Shown here: in pieces, positions 8,519-17,207 of the stretch
Layout of the letters: each line of letters begins with the position of its first letter
How positions within the stretch are numbered: the stretch's first letter is position 1
From: JBAZYK01 sp964582265
GTDB lineage: Bacteria > Patescibacteriota > Gracilibacteria > UBA1369
NCBI GenBank assembly: GCA_964582265.1
Contig: CAZOQT010000013.1
Location: 1 to 26,853, forward strand
Direction of reading: 5' to 3'
DNA length: 26,853 nucleotides
Position numbers and translations under genes: made by a program
The notes under the pieces: generated by a model
Told to the model about the DNA's origin: nothing
Databases searched by the model: none
Seen by the model: only the letters and a program-made list of their open reading frames with translations

Positions 8519-8582
8519 TCCGCATATAGGCCCATGCGCCAAAACTAAATTCCTAATTATTAATTACTAATTCCAAATTACC

Positions 8583-9965
8583 ATGGCCGACGACCTAATG
8601 AATAAAATAGTTTCCTTGGCAAAAAGACGTGGCTTTGTTTACCCAGGCTCAGAAATTTATGGTGGCCTTGCTAATACCTGGGATTATGGTCCTCTTGGCG
8701 TTGAGCTAAAAGACAATCTTCGTCAGGCGTGGTGGAAGTTTTTTGTGCGTGAAAGAGAAGACATGGTTGGACTAGATGCTGCTATTTTAATGAATCCCAA
8801 GGTTTGGCAGGCAAGTGGACACGTCCAAAATTTTAATGATGCCCAAGTTGATTGCAAAACCTGCAAAGGGCGTTTTAGAGCGGATCATTTAATCGAAGAT
8901 GCTACAGATATTAAAGTTGAAGGCCTTTCCACCACAGATTTAGATAAGATCATATTGGAGAACAATCTTCAGTGTCCAAAATGTGGCTCAAAAACCTTTA
9001 CTCCAACCAGAATTTTCAATCTACTTTTTAGAACCTTTATTGGCCCAGTGGCAGGAGATAGTGAACCGGTTTATTTAAGAGGAGAATTGGCACAATCAAT
9101 GTTTACCAACTTTAAAAATGTTTTAAATACTTCTCGCAAGAAAGTACCTTTTGGAATTGCCCAACAAGGAAAATGCTTTAGAAACGAGATCACTCCAGGA
9201 AACTTTATTTTTAGAACGCTGGAATTTGATTTGATGGAATTTGAATATTTCATTCATGAAAATGACTGGCAAAGACTGTTTGATTATTGGCTTTCAGAAA
9301 TGCACCGCTGGGTTGATCACATTGGCTTTAAAAAGGAGAACATACGTGTAAGAGAACATTCTCAGGATGAACTATCTCACTATTCTAAACGCACAGTCGA
9401 TATTGAATACAACACCCCATTTGGCTGGAAGGAACTCTACGGGCTTGCTTATCGCACTAACTTCGACTTAAAAAATCATATGGAAAAAAGCGGTGTAGAC
9501 ATGAATTACCTAGATCCATACACAAAAGAAAAATATGTGCCACACGTATTGGAACCAACATTTGGTTTAAATCGCACTTTTTTGATGACGCTTTTAAATG
9601 CCTATCATGAAGAAAAAGTTGAAGGTGACAGTGAAGGTGATACACGCGTAGTGCTTAAATTTAAGCCATTCCTGGCGCCATATAAGGTTGCAGTATTGCC
9701 CCTTGTAAACAAGCTTAATGAAAAAGCTCACGAAATCTTTGATCTTTTAAAGAAGGATTTCATGGTCGATTTTGATACAAGCGGTTCGATAGGAAAACGC
9801 TATCGCCGTCAGGATGAAATCGGCACACCATTTTGCGTAACAGTTGATTTTGATACTGTGGAAAAAGACCAAGCTGTAACCATTCGCGATCGTGACACTA
9901 TGAAGCAGGATCGCATCAAGATTGCTGATTTAAAGGCGGAGCTTGCAAAAAGACTACAATTTTAA
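8583..9965 (+). CDS. glyS: Glycyl-tRNA synthetase, alpha2 (single-chain) type
   Basis: This 460-residue class II synthetase charges tRNA-Gly. It is of the eukaryote/archaeal-like homodimeric type, not the alpha2-beta2 GlyQ/GlyS type. Visible features are the start LAKRRGFVYPGSEIYGGLANTWDYGPLG, a Cys pair (CKTCKGRF near residue 97) and a second pair (CPKCGSKTF near 132) that look like a zinc ribbon, motif 2 as CFRNEITPGNFIFRTLEFD, motif 3 around EPTFGLNRTFL, and a C-terminal anticodon-binding domain (about 355-460; LAPYKVAVLPLVNK, then DTSGSIGKRYRRQDEIGTPF). The ATG at 8583 has no Shine-Dalgarno sequence. A hairpin terminator follows at 9995-10024. Confidence 0.96.
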   Translation: MADDLMNKIVSLAKRRGFVYPGSEIYGGLANTWDYGPLGVELKDNLRQAWWKFFVREREDMVGLDAAILMNPKVWQASGHVQNFNDAQVDCKTCKGRFRADHLIEDATDIKVEGLSTTDLDKIILENNLQCPKCGSKTFTPTRIFNLLFRTFIGPVAGDSEPVYLRGELAQSMFTNFKNVLNTSRKKVPFGIAQQGKCFRNEITPGNFIFRTLEFDLMEFEYFIHENDWQRLFDYWLSEMHRWVDHIGFKKENIRVREHSQDELSHYSKRTVDIEYNTPFGWKELYGLAYRTNFDLKNHMEKSGVDMNYLDPYTKEKYVPHVLEPTFGLNRTFLMTLLNAYHEEKVEGDSEGDTRVVLKFKPFLAPYKVAVLPLVNKLNEKAHEIFDLLKKDFMVDFDTSGSIGKRYRRQDEIGTPFCVTVDFDTVEKDQAVTIRDRDTMKQDRIKIADLKAELAKRLQF

Positions 9966-9994
9966 TTCATCTTTGGTTTAGAAAAATTTAATCT

Positions 9995-10024
9995 AAAAAG
10001 GGTAGCATCATGCTATCCTTTTTT
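9995..10024 (+). terminator. Rho-independent terminator after glyS
   Basis: GGGTAGCA (10000-10007) pairs with TGCTATCC (10011-10018, one G-U pair) around a three-base loop, and is followed by six T. An A-run opposite would let it work in reverse too. It ends only 7 bp before the radC ATG. Confidence 0.8.
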
Positions 10025-10031
10025 ATTTCAT

Positions 10032-10424
10032 ATGAAAATTTTATCAAACCCGCTTGTCCGTACAACTGACCAAGCTTACGAGCTTTTAAAAAACATGAAA
10101 TTCCATGAAAAAGAGATTTTGCGCTGTCTTTATTTAAACAGCCGCTATCGACTAATTCGTAACGAAATCATCTCGATTGGGGCGGTTGATTTTACCATCG
10201 TCCATCCACAAGAAATTTTTAGGCTAGCCATTGAATGTGGGGCAAAAGCGCTTATTTTAGGTCATAATCACCCCTCAGGTGAAATTACCCCCAGTAGAGA
10301 AGACCTAGAAACAACCAAAGACATCGTAAAGATTGCTGAAATGCTCCAAATTCCCATCTTAGATCACTTAATTATTGGCGAAAATGGGTATTTTAGCCTT
10401 TTTAGAGCCGGTATTATAACATAA
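10032..10424 (+). CDS. radC: Short RadC-family JAB/MPN-domain protein
   Basis: The 130-residue product is the JAB/MPN metalloprotease-like domain of the RadC (UPF0758) family. The JAMM zinc signature is complete: Glu in RNEIISIGAVD and the HNHPSGEITPSREDLE motif (H-x-H-P-S-G followed by S-x-x-D). Full RadC proteins have about 220 residues with an N-terminal helix-hairpin-helix DNA-binding part; that part is missing here and only about 35 residues precede the domain. The old link to DNA repair is not supported by later work, so the role is open. The gene starts 7 bp after the glyS terminator and is followed by its own terminator, so it seems to be a single-gene unit. Confidence 0.88.
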   Translation: MKILSNPLVRTTDQAYELLKNMKFHEKEILRCLYLNSRYRLIRNEIISIGAVDFTIVHPQEIFRLAIECGAKALILGHNHPSGEITPSREDLETTKDIVKIAEMLQIPILDHLIIGENGYFSLFRAGIIT

Positions 10425-10483
10425 TATCTCAAAAATATACCGACAGGTCATCAAAATTAACCAAAAAACTAAAAATTGCCCTT

Positions 10484-10508
10484 TAGCCCTTCAAAAAAGG
10501 GCTATTTT
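10484..10508 (+). terminator. Rho-independent terminator after radC
   Basis: TAGCCCTT (10484-10491) and AAGGGCTA (10497-10504) form a perfect 8-bp stem around a CAAAA loop, followed by TTTTA. It lies 60 bp after the radC stop and 36 bp before the next start. Confidence 0.75.
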
Positions 10509-10543
10509 ATGATAAAATATAAAGAATTTAATGAAAGCAAAGT

Positions 10544-13114
10544 ATGCAATTGGACACTACTCAGTTAAAACAATTTGTTAGCGATCTAGGAGCCTTCCTT
10601 TGGCAAAATCCAATTTTGAGTTTGGAAATTTCAGTTTTTAGCGTCATCGGCTTCAAAATCCTTGTTGCTCTTGTGCGCTATGCATATATGATTTTTTGGG
10701 CACCACGAAATCATGTATTTCTAAAAGTTACATTGCCTCGCGAAGAATCACAAAAGGATAAAGAAAAAGCTGAAGAAAAGGATTTTAAGGAGAAAATCGC
10801 AATCATGGAGCAATTTTACAGAAATGTACACGAATTAGGCGAGTTAAGCCTTAGAAATATCATTTGGACATGGCTATTTAAAGACGACATTCTTTCCATT
10901 GAAATAGTTGCCAAAAACAAAGTTGTTGAATTTTACGTGGTTGTTCAAAAAAAATATCAGGAACTGATAGAAAAGCAGATCACGTCATATTATCCAAACG
11001 CAGATATCACCCTGGACCAACCGTATGAGATTCAGCCCAAAGGAAATAGTCTTAAGTGCCATTATGTATTTTTAAAAAATCCATTTTATTACCCAATCAA
11101 AATCTACAAAAATCTGGAAAACGATCCTTTAAATGATCTTACAAATATTTTTTCCAAGTTTGCAGAAACTGATATTGGTGTAATTCAAATCGTACTAAGA
11201 CCAAAAAAAGACAAAAAATGGAGAAAAAAAGCAGAAAGAGCAGCCGCACTCATGTTCAGTGGTAAAAATCCATCTGGCTTCAAAATTCCAGGTTTAGGCT
11301 TCTTAAATAGCATATTTGTTGCCTTATTCTTGGGGGCGGACAAAGTCGTAAAAGACTCTCACCAGTCTGGACCAGCTGGTCCTTACGGCGCAATGTCTGG
11401 TTTCGTTAGGCTTCTTCAGACACGCGAAGAGGTTGCCAAACACATTGGAGAAAAGGCTGGCGAAGACGGTTTTGACGTCGTGATGAGAGTTGTTGGCTCG
11501 GGCATAAGCAGGTCTCGTGCCGGAGAGATAACCGACAACATTGCCCTCGGCTTAAATCTTTTCAAAGATGCGCAAATGAATTGGTTCCAAACCAGACGTA
11601 TTATCTTTTTAGATACAATCAATAACTTCATCATGAAATTTAATTTCAGAAAGAGGTTATTAGACTGTAGATTTTTTGGTATTGGTGAAAAACCATCCAT
11701 TTTAGTAAGTGGTGAATTAGCCTCTGTTTTCCATTATCCAACCAGCCGCTACAACTATACTCCAATTATCAAATGGCTTGAATACAAGGTTTTGCCAGCA
11801 CCTGTTAACGTTCCAAATGAAGGCATTTTACTTGGATACAATGTATACCGAGGCGTGAAAACTCCAATTAGAATGCTTCGCAATGATCGTACCAGACATC
11901 ATTATTGCATCGGAAAATCTGGTTCAGGTAAATCAGTATTTTTAAGTTGGATGGCACGTCAGGACATAATCAACGGTGATGGCCTATGCGTTGTAGATCC
12001 GCATGGAGACCTTATTGAAGAACTCATTCAGTTTGTGCCAAAAGAACGCGCCAAAGATGTGGTAATTTTTAACCCGGGCGACATGGAACGCCCAATGGGG
12101 CTTAATATTCTGGAAGCAAAAACGCCCGAACAACAAGACCTTGCATCAAGTCAGGCAACAGAAATTTTTATTAAAATATTTGGAGATGAAATATTTGGAC
12201 CACGCATTCAGCATTATTTCCGCAATGCCTGTTTAACTTTAATGGAAGATGAAGAAGAAGGCGCAACACTTATTGATGTGCCAAGAATATTTGTTGATGA
12301 TGAATTCATGAAATACAAAGTCAGCAAAGTAAAAAATCCAGTGGTTAAATCGTTTTGGGAACATGAATACGCCCACACCGGCGAGCGTGAACGTCAGGAA
12401 ATGATTCCATATTTCTCTGCAAAATTTGGTCCATTTATTACAAACTCAATCATGAGAAATACGATTGGCCAGACCAAATCAGCCTTCAACTTCCGTGAAA
12501 TTATGGATCAAAAGAAGATTCTTTTAATTAATCTTTCTAAAGGTAAAATTGGTGACTTGAATACTCAGTTACTTGGACTAGTGATTGTAGCCCGACTACA
12601 AATGGCCGCCATGAGCCGCGTTGATTTGCCAGAAAAAGAACGTAAGGACTTCTATTTATATGTGGATGAATTCCAAAACTTTGCGACTGATTCATTTTGT
12701 TCAATTCTGTCTGAGGCCCGCAAATATCACCTTGGATTAATCATGGCCCATCAGTATATAAAACAGCTCGAAAAGAAGAACGACACATCAATCCGTGACG
12801 CAGTATTTGGTAACGTTGGTACCATGATGTCATTTAAAGTTGGTGCAGAAGATGCCGAATATATGGCAAAAGAATATGCGCCAGTGTTAACAGAACAGGA
12901 TGTAATTGGAATTTCCAACTACAAAGCTTACATCAAATTAAACATTAACAACTCAACTTCTCGTCCATTTTCTTTAGAAACTGTTTACGATATGTCAAAA
13001 GCGAACCCAAAGATCGGGGAAATCGTTACGCAATATTCAAGAATGAAATACGGCCGCAAAAAAGAATTTGTGGACCAGGAAATCGCAGCACGCATAGGAA
13101 TTGATTTAAGCTAA
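10544..13114 (+). CDS. TraG/VirD4-like (HerA-FtsK class) membrane-anchored ATPase
   Basis: The 856-residue protein begins with an N-terminal hydrophobic segment (about 22-50) followed by a large soluble domain. The P-loop ATPase of the HerA/VirD4 class has Walker A GKSGSGKS at residues 457-464, a DPHGDLIEEL strand-turn soon after, Walker B LYVDEFQNF with D708-E709, and a MAHQYIKQL segment typical of TraG/TraD-type coupling proteins. Such proteins pump DNA or protein substrates through type IV secretion or related envelope machines. No other type IV secretion gene lies beside it. In CPR genomes such ATPases are chromosomal and may serve DNA uptake or conjugation-like transfer (inference). It is convergent with the CarS-like gene, with 14 bp between the stops. 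Confidence 0.85.
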   Translation: MQLDTTQLKQFVSDLGAFLWQNPILSLEISVFSVIGFKILVALVRYAYMIFWAPRNHVFLKVTLPREESQKDKEKAEEKDFKEKIAIMEQFYRNVHELGELSLRNIIWTWLFKDDILSIEIVAKNKVVEFYVVVQKKYQELIEKQITSYYPNADITLDQPYEIQPKGNSLKCHYVFLKNPFYYPIKIYKNLENDPLNDLTNIFSKFAETDIGVIQIVLRPKKDKKWRKKAERAAALMFSGKNPSGFKIPGLGFLNSIFVALFLGADKVVKDSHQSGPAGPYGAMSGFVRLLQTREEVAKHIGEKAGEDGFDVVMRVVGSGISRSRAGEITDNIALGLNLFKDAQMNWFQTRRIIFLDTINNFIMKFNFRKRLLDCRFFGIGEKPSILVSGELASVFHYPTSRYNYTPIIKWLEYKVLPAPVNVPNEGILLGYNVYRGVKTPIRMLRNDRTRHHYCIGKSGSGKSVFLSWMARQDIINGDGLCVVDPHGDLIEELIQFVPKERAKDVVIFNPGDMERPMGLNILEAKTPEQQDLASSQATEIFIKIFGDEIFGPRIQHYFRNACLTLMEDEEEGATLIDVPRIFVDDEFMKYKVSKVKNPVVKSFWEHEYAHTGERERQEMIPYFSAKFGPFITNSIMRNTIGQTKSAFNFREIMDQKKILLINLSKGKIGDLNTQLLGLVIVARLQMAAMSRVDLPEKERKDFYLYVDEFQNFATDSFCSILSEARKYHLGLIMAHQYIKQLEKKNDTSIRDAVFGNVGTMMSFKVGAEDAEYMAKEYAPVLTEQDVIGISNYKAYIKLNINNSTSRPFSLETVYDMSKANPKIGEIVTQYSRMKYGRKKEFVDQEIAARIGIDLS

Positions 13115-13128
13115 TCTAATCAAAAAAA

Positions 13129-13764
13129 CTAAAGAGGTGGAGGTTCGTCGAAGAACACCTGGGGTAGGGGCCCTGTGTTCTGAGAGGAAGCCGCCACCTC
13201 GATCCACCACCAGACTTTCTTCCAGCCCAATTTGTAGGCAATTACATTACTGGATAGATGTAATATTGGTGTGATGATCAAAAAAGTGATGCTTCTTTGC
13301 CAAAAAAGAAAATCTGCTCCCGTCATAAAAAAGCTTATAACAATTGCGCCTAAAGCAAAATCTATTTGATCAAACGGCACAAATGGACGGCCTTCCCTTA
13401 TACCAAGTCTTCTCTTAAAAAAACTTTTAATAAGATCTCCCATTAAGGCTCCAAATCCAAGGCCAGCACCCCAAACAAAAGCAATAAACAAAATCCCAAA
13501 CAACGCAGTGAAATCTGTAGCATATTTCCCAAAACCAATCATTGCCAAACCTAAAGCTGTCAAAAAACCACCAATCACACCTGCCACAATTCCACGCCAG
13601 GTTTTATGTGAACCAAAAATTTCCTTTCCTCGCCATTTCCGTCCGCCATCAATAGGCACAGCCAAACTCTTTAAAATTACAAATTTATCAAAAATAACCG
13701 GCATCATGTTTCCTATATATGCAGGCAAAAAAAAGATAAAAGTAGAAATAACTAAATCAAGCAT
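13129..13764 (-). CDS. CarS-like CDP-archaeol synthase family membrane protein
   Basis: This 211-residue membrane protein has about five hydrophobic helices and the signature of the CarS family (PF01864). Near residue 50 stands FGSHKTWRG, and near 105-130 GDLIKSFFKRRLGIREGRP followed by FVPFDQIDF. Family members transfer CMP from CTP to an unsaturated archaeal ether lipid phosphate, a reaction like that of bacterial CdsA. Bacterial members exist, and the substrate here is unknown. It overlaps the upstream CDP-alcohol phosphatidyltransferase gene by 13 bp, so the two are co-translated or at least co-transcribed. A matching pathway follows: one enzyme makes a CDP-activated lipid and the other uses a CDP-alcohol. 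The C-terminal tail is rich in proline. Confidence 0.85.
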   Translation of the reverse strand: MLDLVISTFIFFLPAYIGNMMPVIFDKFVILKSLAVPIDGGRKWRGKEIFGSHKTWRGIVAGVIGGFLTALGLAMIGFGKYATDFTALFGILFIAFVWGAGLGFGALMGDLIKSFFKRRLGIREGRPFVPFDQIDFALGAIVISFFMTGADFLFWQRSITFLIITPILHLSSNVIAYKLGWKKVWWWIEVAASSQNTGPLPQVFFDEPPPL

Positions 13765-14375
13765 CTAAGTTTGTAAAACAAAAATGAATTCGCAACAAGC
13801 ATGTATACAGAGAAAAATACCAAAACTGGATCAAACCAATTAAGTCCACTTAAAACAAACAGCAAAAATAAGAAATAAATAAAACTTTTGCTTTTAAGGA
13901 CAGGAAAAACGCTTACTTCCAAATAGTTAAGAATAATCGATAAAAAGATTAAAACAATATAATTGATCAGGTAAAGCGATCCCCAAAACGGATCTAAAAA
14001 CTTAAAATAAAGAAGAGTCAAAAATATAATAAAAAAACTTACATAATCAACAGTAATATCTGTAAAAGCTCCTCTAGCAGAAGGCTTGGAATAAAAACGA
14101 GCAAGAGCTCCATCAAGTCCATCAAGTAAAAGGTTCAAAATTAAAAAAAATAACGCAAGCCAAAGATTAAAGGCAAACGCAACCGCAAATCCCATTGCGC
14201 AAAATATTCCCAAATAACTCAAAGCTTCCGCCGAGACATTATGTTTTGCCAAAAAGGCACACGCAGGCGAGAAAAATGAATCACGATAATGTCTAATTCT
14301 AAGATAAGCCCTGGCTTCACTGCCAGATAAATAAACCTTTGCCTTATCTTCAAAAAAAGCTTTCAGCTTATTCAT
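13752..14375 (-). CDS. CDP-alcohol phosphatidyltransferase family protein
   Basis: The 207-residue integral membrane protein carries the full family signature D-x2-D-G-x2-A-R-x8-G-x3-D-x3-D at about residues 86-111, starting LDGLDGALARF and ending with the last two catalytic Asp in TDITVD. The family makes phospholipids by joining a CDP-alcohol (such as CDP-diacylglycerol) to an alcohol such as glycerol phosphate, serine or inositol phosphate. About six hydrophobic segments are visible. The substrate cannot be read from the sequence. The Arg-rich region before the first membrane segment (RAYLRIRHYRDSF) is typical of the amphipathic entry helix. It lies 39 bp downstream of the tRNA-Met gene and overlaps the CarS-like gene. 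Confidence 0.9.
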   Translation of the reverse strand: MNKLKAFFEDKAKVYLSGSEARAYLRIRHYRDSFFSPACAFLAKHNVSAEALSYLGIFCAMGFAVAFAFNLWLALFFLILNLLLDGLDGALARFYSKPSARGAFTDITVDYVSFFIIFLTLLYFKFLDPFWGSLYLINYIVLIFLSIILNYLEVSVFPVLKSKSFIYFLFLLFVLSGLNWFDPVLVFFSVYMLVANSFLFYKLRCLI

Positions 14376-14414
14376 AAATTTTTATTTTAGGCCTATAAAA
14401 AGCAAGATTCCTTT

Positions 14415-14491
14415 TGGTAGCTGGGGGCGGGATCGAACCGCCGACCTTGGGCTTATGAGTCCCACGCTCTAACCAACTGAGCTACCCAGCC
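14415..14491 (-). tRNA. tRNA-Met (CAU), probably elongator
   Basis: A full cloverleaf can be drawn: acceptor GGCTGGG with CCCAGCT (closed by G1-U72), D arm GCTC/GAGC, anticodon loop CTCATAA, T arm GGCGG/CCGCC with TTCGATC loop, discriminator A and an encoded CCA end. The paired position 1-72 rules out an initiator. A tRNA-Ile whose CAU is modified to lysidine cannot be excluded from sequence. The last anticodon-stem pair (31-39) is an A-G mismatch. Confidence 0.9.
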
Positions 14492-14528
14492 ACTGTCATG
14501 GGCCAAAACGCCACATGCGGGAGCTATT

Positions 14529-14750
14529 TTATGTAGATTTGGCCAAAAATTCAAGCTTATATTTATCAACTTCTTCAATCGCCACCTTGAATTTGTTGAT
14601 ATCAAAGCCATCCTGACATTCCAGACTACCCAGTCCTGACTTAAAATCAACTTCGCAATGGGTAATATCCGGAAAATCCGTTGCTACATCTTCGATCATG
14701 GCTTTGCAGGAATTACAGTGCATTCCTGTGACTTTAAATTGGATTTTCAT
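14529..14750 (-). CDS. copZ: CopZ-like heavy-metal-associated (HMA) domain copper chaperone
   Basis: The 73-residue product is a single HMA domain with the metal-binding loop GMHCNSC at residues 9-15, whose two Cys bind Cu(I). Such proteins carry Cu(I) in the cytosol to the ATPase CopA. It lies 66 bp downstream of copA in the same direction. The sequence TATAAT occurs in the gap on the minus strand (14774 to 14769), so it may also have its own start of transcription, though no good -35 box is seen. The second half is more acidic than in typical CopZ. The ATG at 14750 has an AT-rich leader. Confidence 0.88.
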   Translation of the reverse strand: MKIQFKVTGMHCNSCKAMIEDVATDFPDITHCEVDFKSGLGSLECQDGFDINKFKVAIEEVDKYKLEFLAKST

Positions 14751-14816
14751 AAGATTTAATTAGTTAAAATTATAATAATTGACCTTTGAATTGCACCACA
14801 TGAATTTACACTGGAC

Positions 14817-17195
14817 CTATCCAGCCATTCCAGAGCTGAATTTTGCGAATTCCCAAAACAAGAAAGTAAAAATCAAAATCATTACAAGTGGCGCAATTTG
14901 GGAGATGTAATTTTTTCTGGCAGGCTTAAAATAACGCAGGAGTAGGGAATTGGACACTACGGAAACTGAACTTAAGGCCATTGCGAGCCCTGCAAGTTCC
15001 GGTTTTAAAATAAGTCCGAAACTCATAAAGATGCGGGCAGCAATCGGGATCCCTATCACATTATAAAACAATGCAAAAAACATATTTTGCCTAATCTTTG
15101 ACATAGTCTCGCGCGAGAGTTCAATACTGGAAACCACATCCCTCAAATCATTTTTGATTATTACAATTCCACCTGTCTCCATCGCCACATCTGTACCGGA
15201 CCCCATGGCAATGCCAAGATCTGCTTGGGCCAAGGCAGGAGCATCATTAATTCCATCCCCAACCATAGCCACCTTTTTACCAAGCGACTGAATTTTTTTG
15301 ACCTCTTCAGCCTTTCCATTTGGCAAAACCTCAGCTAACACATTCTTAATGCCAAGTTCAGCGGCGATTGCTTTGGCAGTTCTGGCATTGTCACCTGTAA
15401 TCATATAAAGATCAATGCCCATCTTCATCAATTTACTTACCGCCTCTTTTGATGTTTCTTTGACTTTGTCAGCAACCGCCACCAAACCAATAATTTTATT
15501 ATCTTTAGCCAAAATCATTACAGTCTTACCCTGATCTTCCATTTGGGCTACCTTACGTTCGATTTTAGCCACATCAGCCTTGGTATATTCCTGCATCAAT
15601 TTGCGATTACCAAAAGAATAAGTTGATTTGCGGATGTCCCCCTTAACACCATGACCAGGAATTGCCTTAAAATCCGCTACTTCTTCAAGATCTAAACCTT
15701 TTTCCTGGGCATAATTGTAAATAGCCTCAGCCAATGGATGTTCCGAAAGCCTCTCCAAAGAAGCAGAAATAGCCAAAACAAAATTTTCGTCCATATCATT
15801 CAACGAAACAATATCTGTAACTTCTGGCTTACCTTTGGTCAAAGTTCCCGTTTTGTCAAAAATAATTGTATTAATATTTTGAGCAGCTTCTAGCGGCTCA
15901 CCACCCTTAATCAAAATGCCATATTCAGCACCTTTACCAGTTCCAACCATAATTGCAGTTGGCGTAGCGAGTCCCAAGGCACATGGACAGGCGATCACAA
16001 TGACCGCCGTAAATGCAAGTAAAGCAAAAGAAAGGGGAGCCTTAAGAACAAAGAACCATATCGCAAATGTAAGCACAGCAGATCCAATCACCACTGGTAC
16101 AAACCATGCAGAAACCTTATCTGCAAAAGCCTGAATAGGCGCCTTTGAACCTTGCGCTTCCTCAATTAACCGAATAATTTGCGACAACGTTGTTTCTGCT
16201 CCAACACGGGTAGCCTTAAATTCAAAAGTGCCATGCTTATTGATAGTCGCTCCAATCACATTATCGCCGATGTTTTTTTCTACCGGAATACTTTCACCAG
16301 TTACCATCGATTCATCCACTGCGCTATTTCCTTTTGTTATAACGCCATCAACAGGAACCTTTTCTCCGGGCCGCACCAAAATAATATCGCCACTAACTAC
16401 CTGGTCAATTGCGATATCCATAGTTTGCCCGTTTCGGATTACGCGCGCGGTTTTGGCCTGTAATCCCATCAATTTCTTAATCGCATCAGACGTGCTGCCT
16501 TTTGCTCTTGCTTCTAGCCACTTCCCAAGTATCACGAATGTAATTAGAAAGGCAGCAGTTTCAAAGTAAAGTTCAGGGATTTTTTCACTATTTAAACCAA
16601 ACAAAGTTTTATTAGAGACCGCGTAACTTAAATAGTTAATCAAACTATAAAAAAAAGCAGTAGACGTACCTATCGCAATCAAACTGTCCATATTAAATGT
16701 CTTCATGCGCAAGCTTGACCACGCACCTTTATAAAATCCCGCTCCCATTCCAAACTGCACAGGAATAGTAAGTAACAATGAAGCAAGACCAATGTAAGGC
16801 ATTAAGCCTTCCGCTCCTGGCAAAAACTTAAAGAAGTCCAAAAACATAAAGTAAAGCATCGGCAAACTGAAAGCCAAAGAAATCAGGAATTTCTTTTTAA
16901 TGGCATCGATTTCCGCTTTCTTCCTTTTATTTTCTTGTTCTGAGTTCGCTTCATTGATGATCGCAGCGCCATACCCAGCATTCTTAACCGCCTCAATAAC
17001 ATCACTTATACTATTAACATTCTCATCAAAAGTGACCATCGCTTTTTCAGCCCCAAAATTAACATTGGCAGCCTTTAGGCCCGGTAATTTTTTTAAGCGA
17101 CGTTCAATGATTGCCGCGCAAGAAGCACAGTGCATGCCAGAAATAGCCAGATTAGCCCGTTTATTATCTATTTTGTTTATAGAATTTTCGGTCAT
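14817..17195 (-). CDS. copA: Copper-exporting P1B-type ATPase
   Basis: CopA pumps Cu(I) out of the cytosol using ATP. The 792-residue product has one N-terminal HMA domain with GMHCASC (C23, C26), then eight expected membrane helices. The membrane copper site is CPC at 403-405, followed by ALGLATPTA. The catalytic motif DKTGTLT carries the phosphorylated Asp at D447. TGES in the actuator domain, an SEHPLAEAI segment (the His-Pro of P1B ATPases), TGDN and GDGINDAPAL are all present. The last helices include MALSSVSVVSNS, the MxxSS pattern of Cu(I)-specific pumps. It starts 12 bp after the stop of the HMA/cupredoxin gene and is clearly in its operon. Confidence 0.96.
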   Translation of the reverse strand: MTENSINKIDNKRANLAISGMHCASCAAIIERRLKKLPGLKAANVNFGAEKAMVTFDENVNSISDVIEAVKNAGYGAAIINEANSEQENKRKKAEIDAIKKKFLISLAFSLPMLYFMFLDFFKFLPGAEGLMPYIGLASLLLTIPVQFGMGAGFYKGAWSSLRMKTFNMDSLIAIGTSTAFFYSLINYLSYAVSNKTLFGLNSEKIPELYFETAAFLITFVILGKWLEARAKGSTSDAIKKLMGLQAKTARVIRNGQTMDIAIDQVVSGDIILVRPGEKVPVDGVITKGNSAVDESMVTGESIPVEKNIGDNVIGATINKHGTFEFKATRVGAETTLSQIIRLIEEAQGSKAPIQAFADKVSAWFVPVVIGSAVLTFAIWFFVLKAPLSFALLAFTAVIVIACPCALGLATPTAIMVGTGKGAEYGILIKGGEPLEAAQNINTIIFDKTGTLTKGKPEVTDIVSLNDMDENFVLAISASLERLSEHPLAEAIYNYAQEKGLDLEEVADFKAIPGHGVKGDIRKSTYSFGNRKLMQEYTKADVAKIERKVAQMEDQGKTVMILAKDNKIIGLVAVADKVKETSKEAVSKLMKMGIDLYMITGDNARTAKAIAAELGIKNVLAEVLPNGKAEEVKKIQSLGKKVAMVGDGINDAPALAQADLGIAMGSGTDVAMETGGIVIIKNDLRDVVSSIELSRETMSKIRQNMFFALFYNVIGIPIAARIFMSFGLILKPELAGLAMALSSVSVVSNSLLLRYFKPARKNYISQIAPLVMILIFTFLFWEFAKFSSGMAG

Positions 17196-17207
17196 ATCAA
17201 AAATAAA

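Noticed and set aside
15916..16569. Plus-strand frames of 72, 94 and 113 codons inside copA
   Set aside because: They are antisense to the conserved CopA membrane and CPC region and look like byproducts of its codon use.
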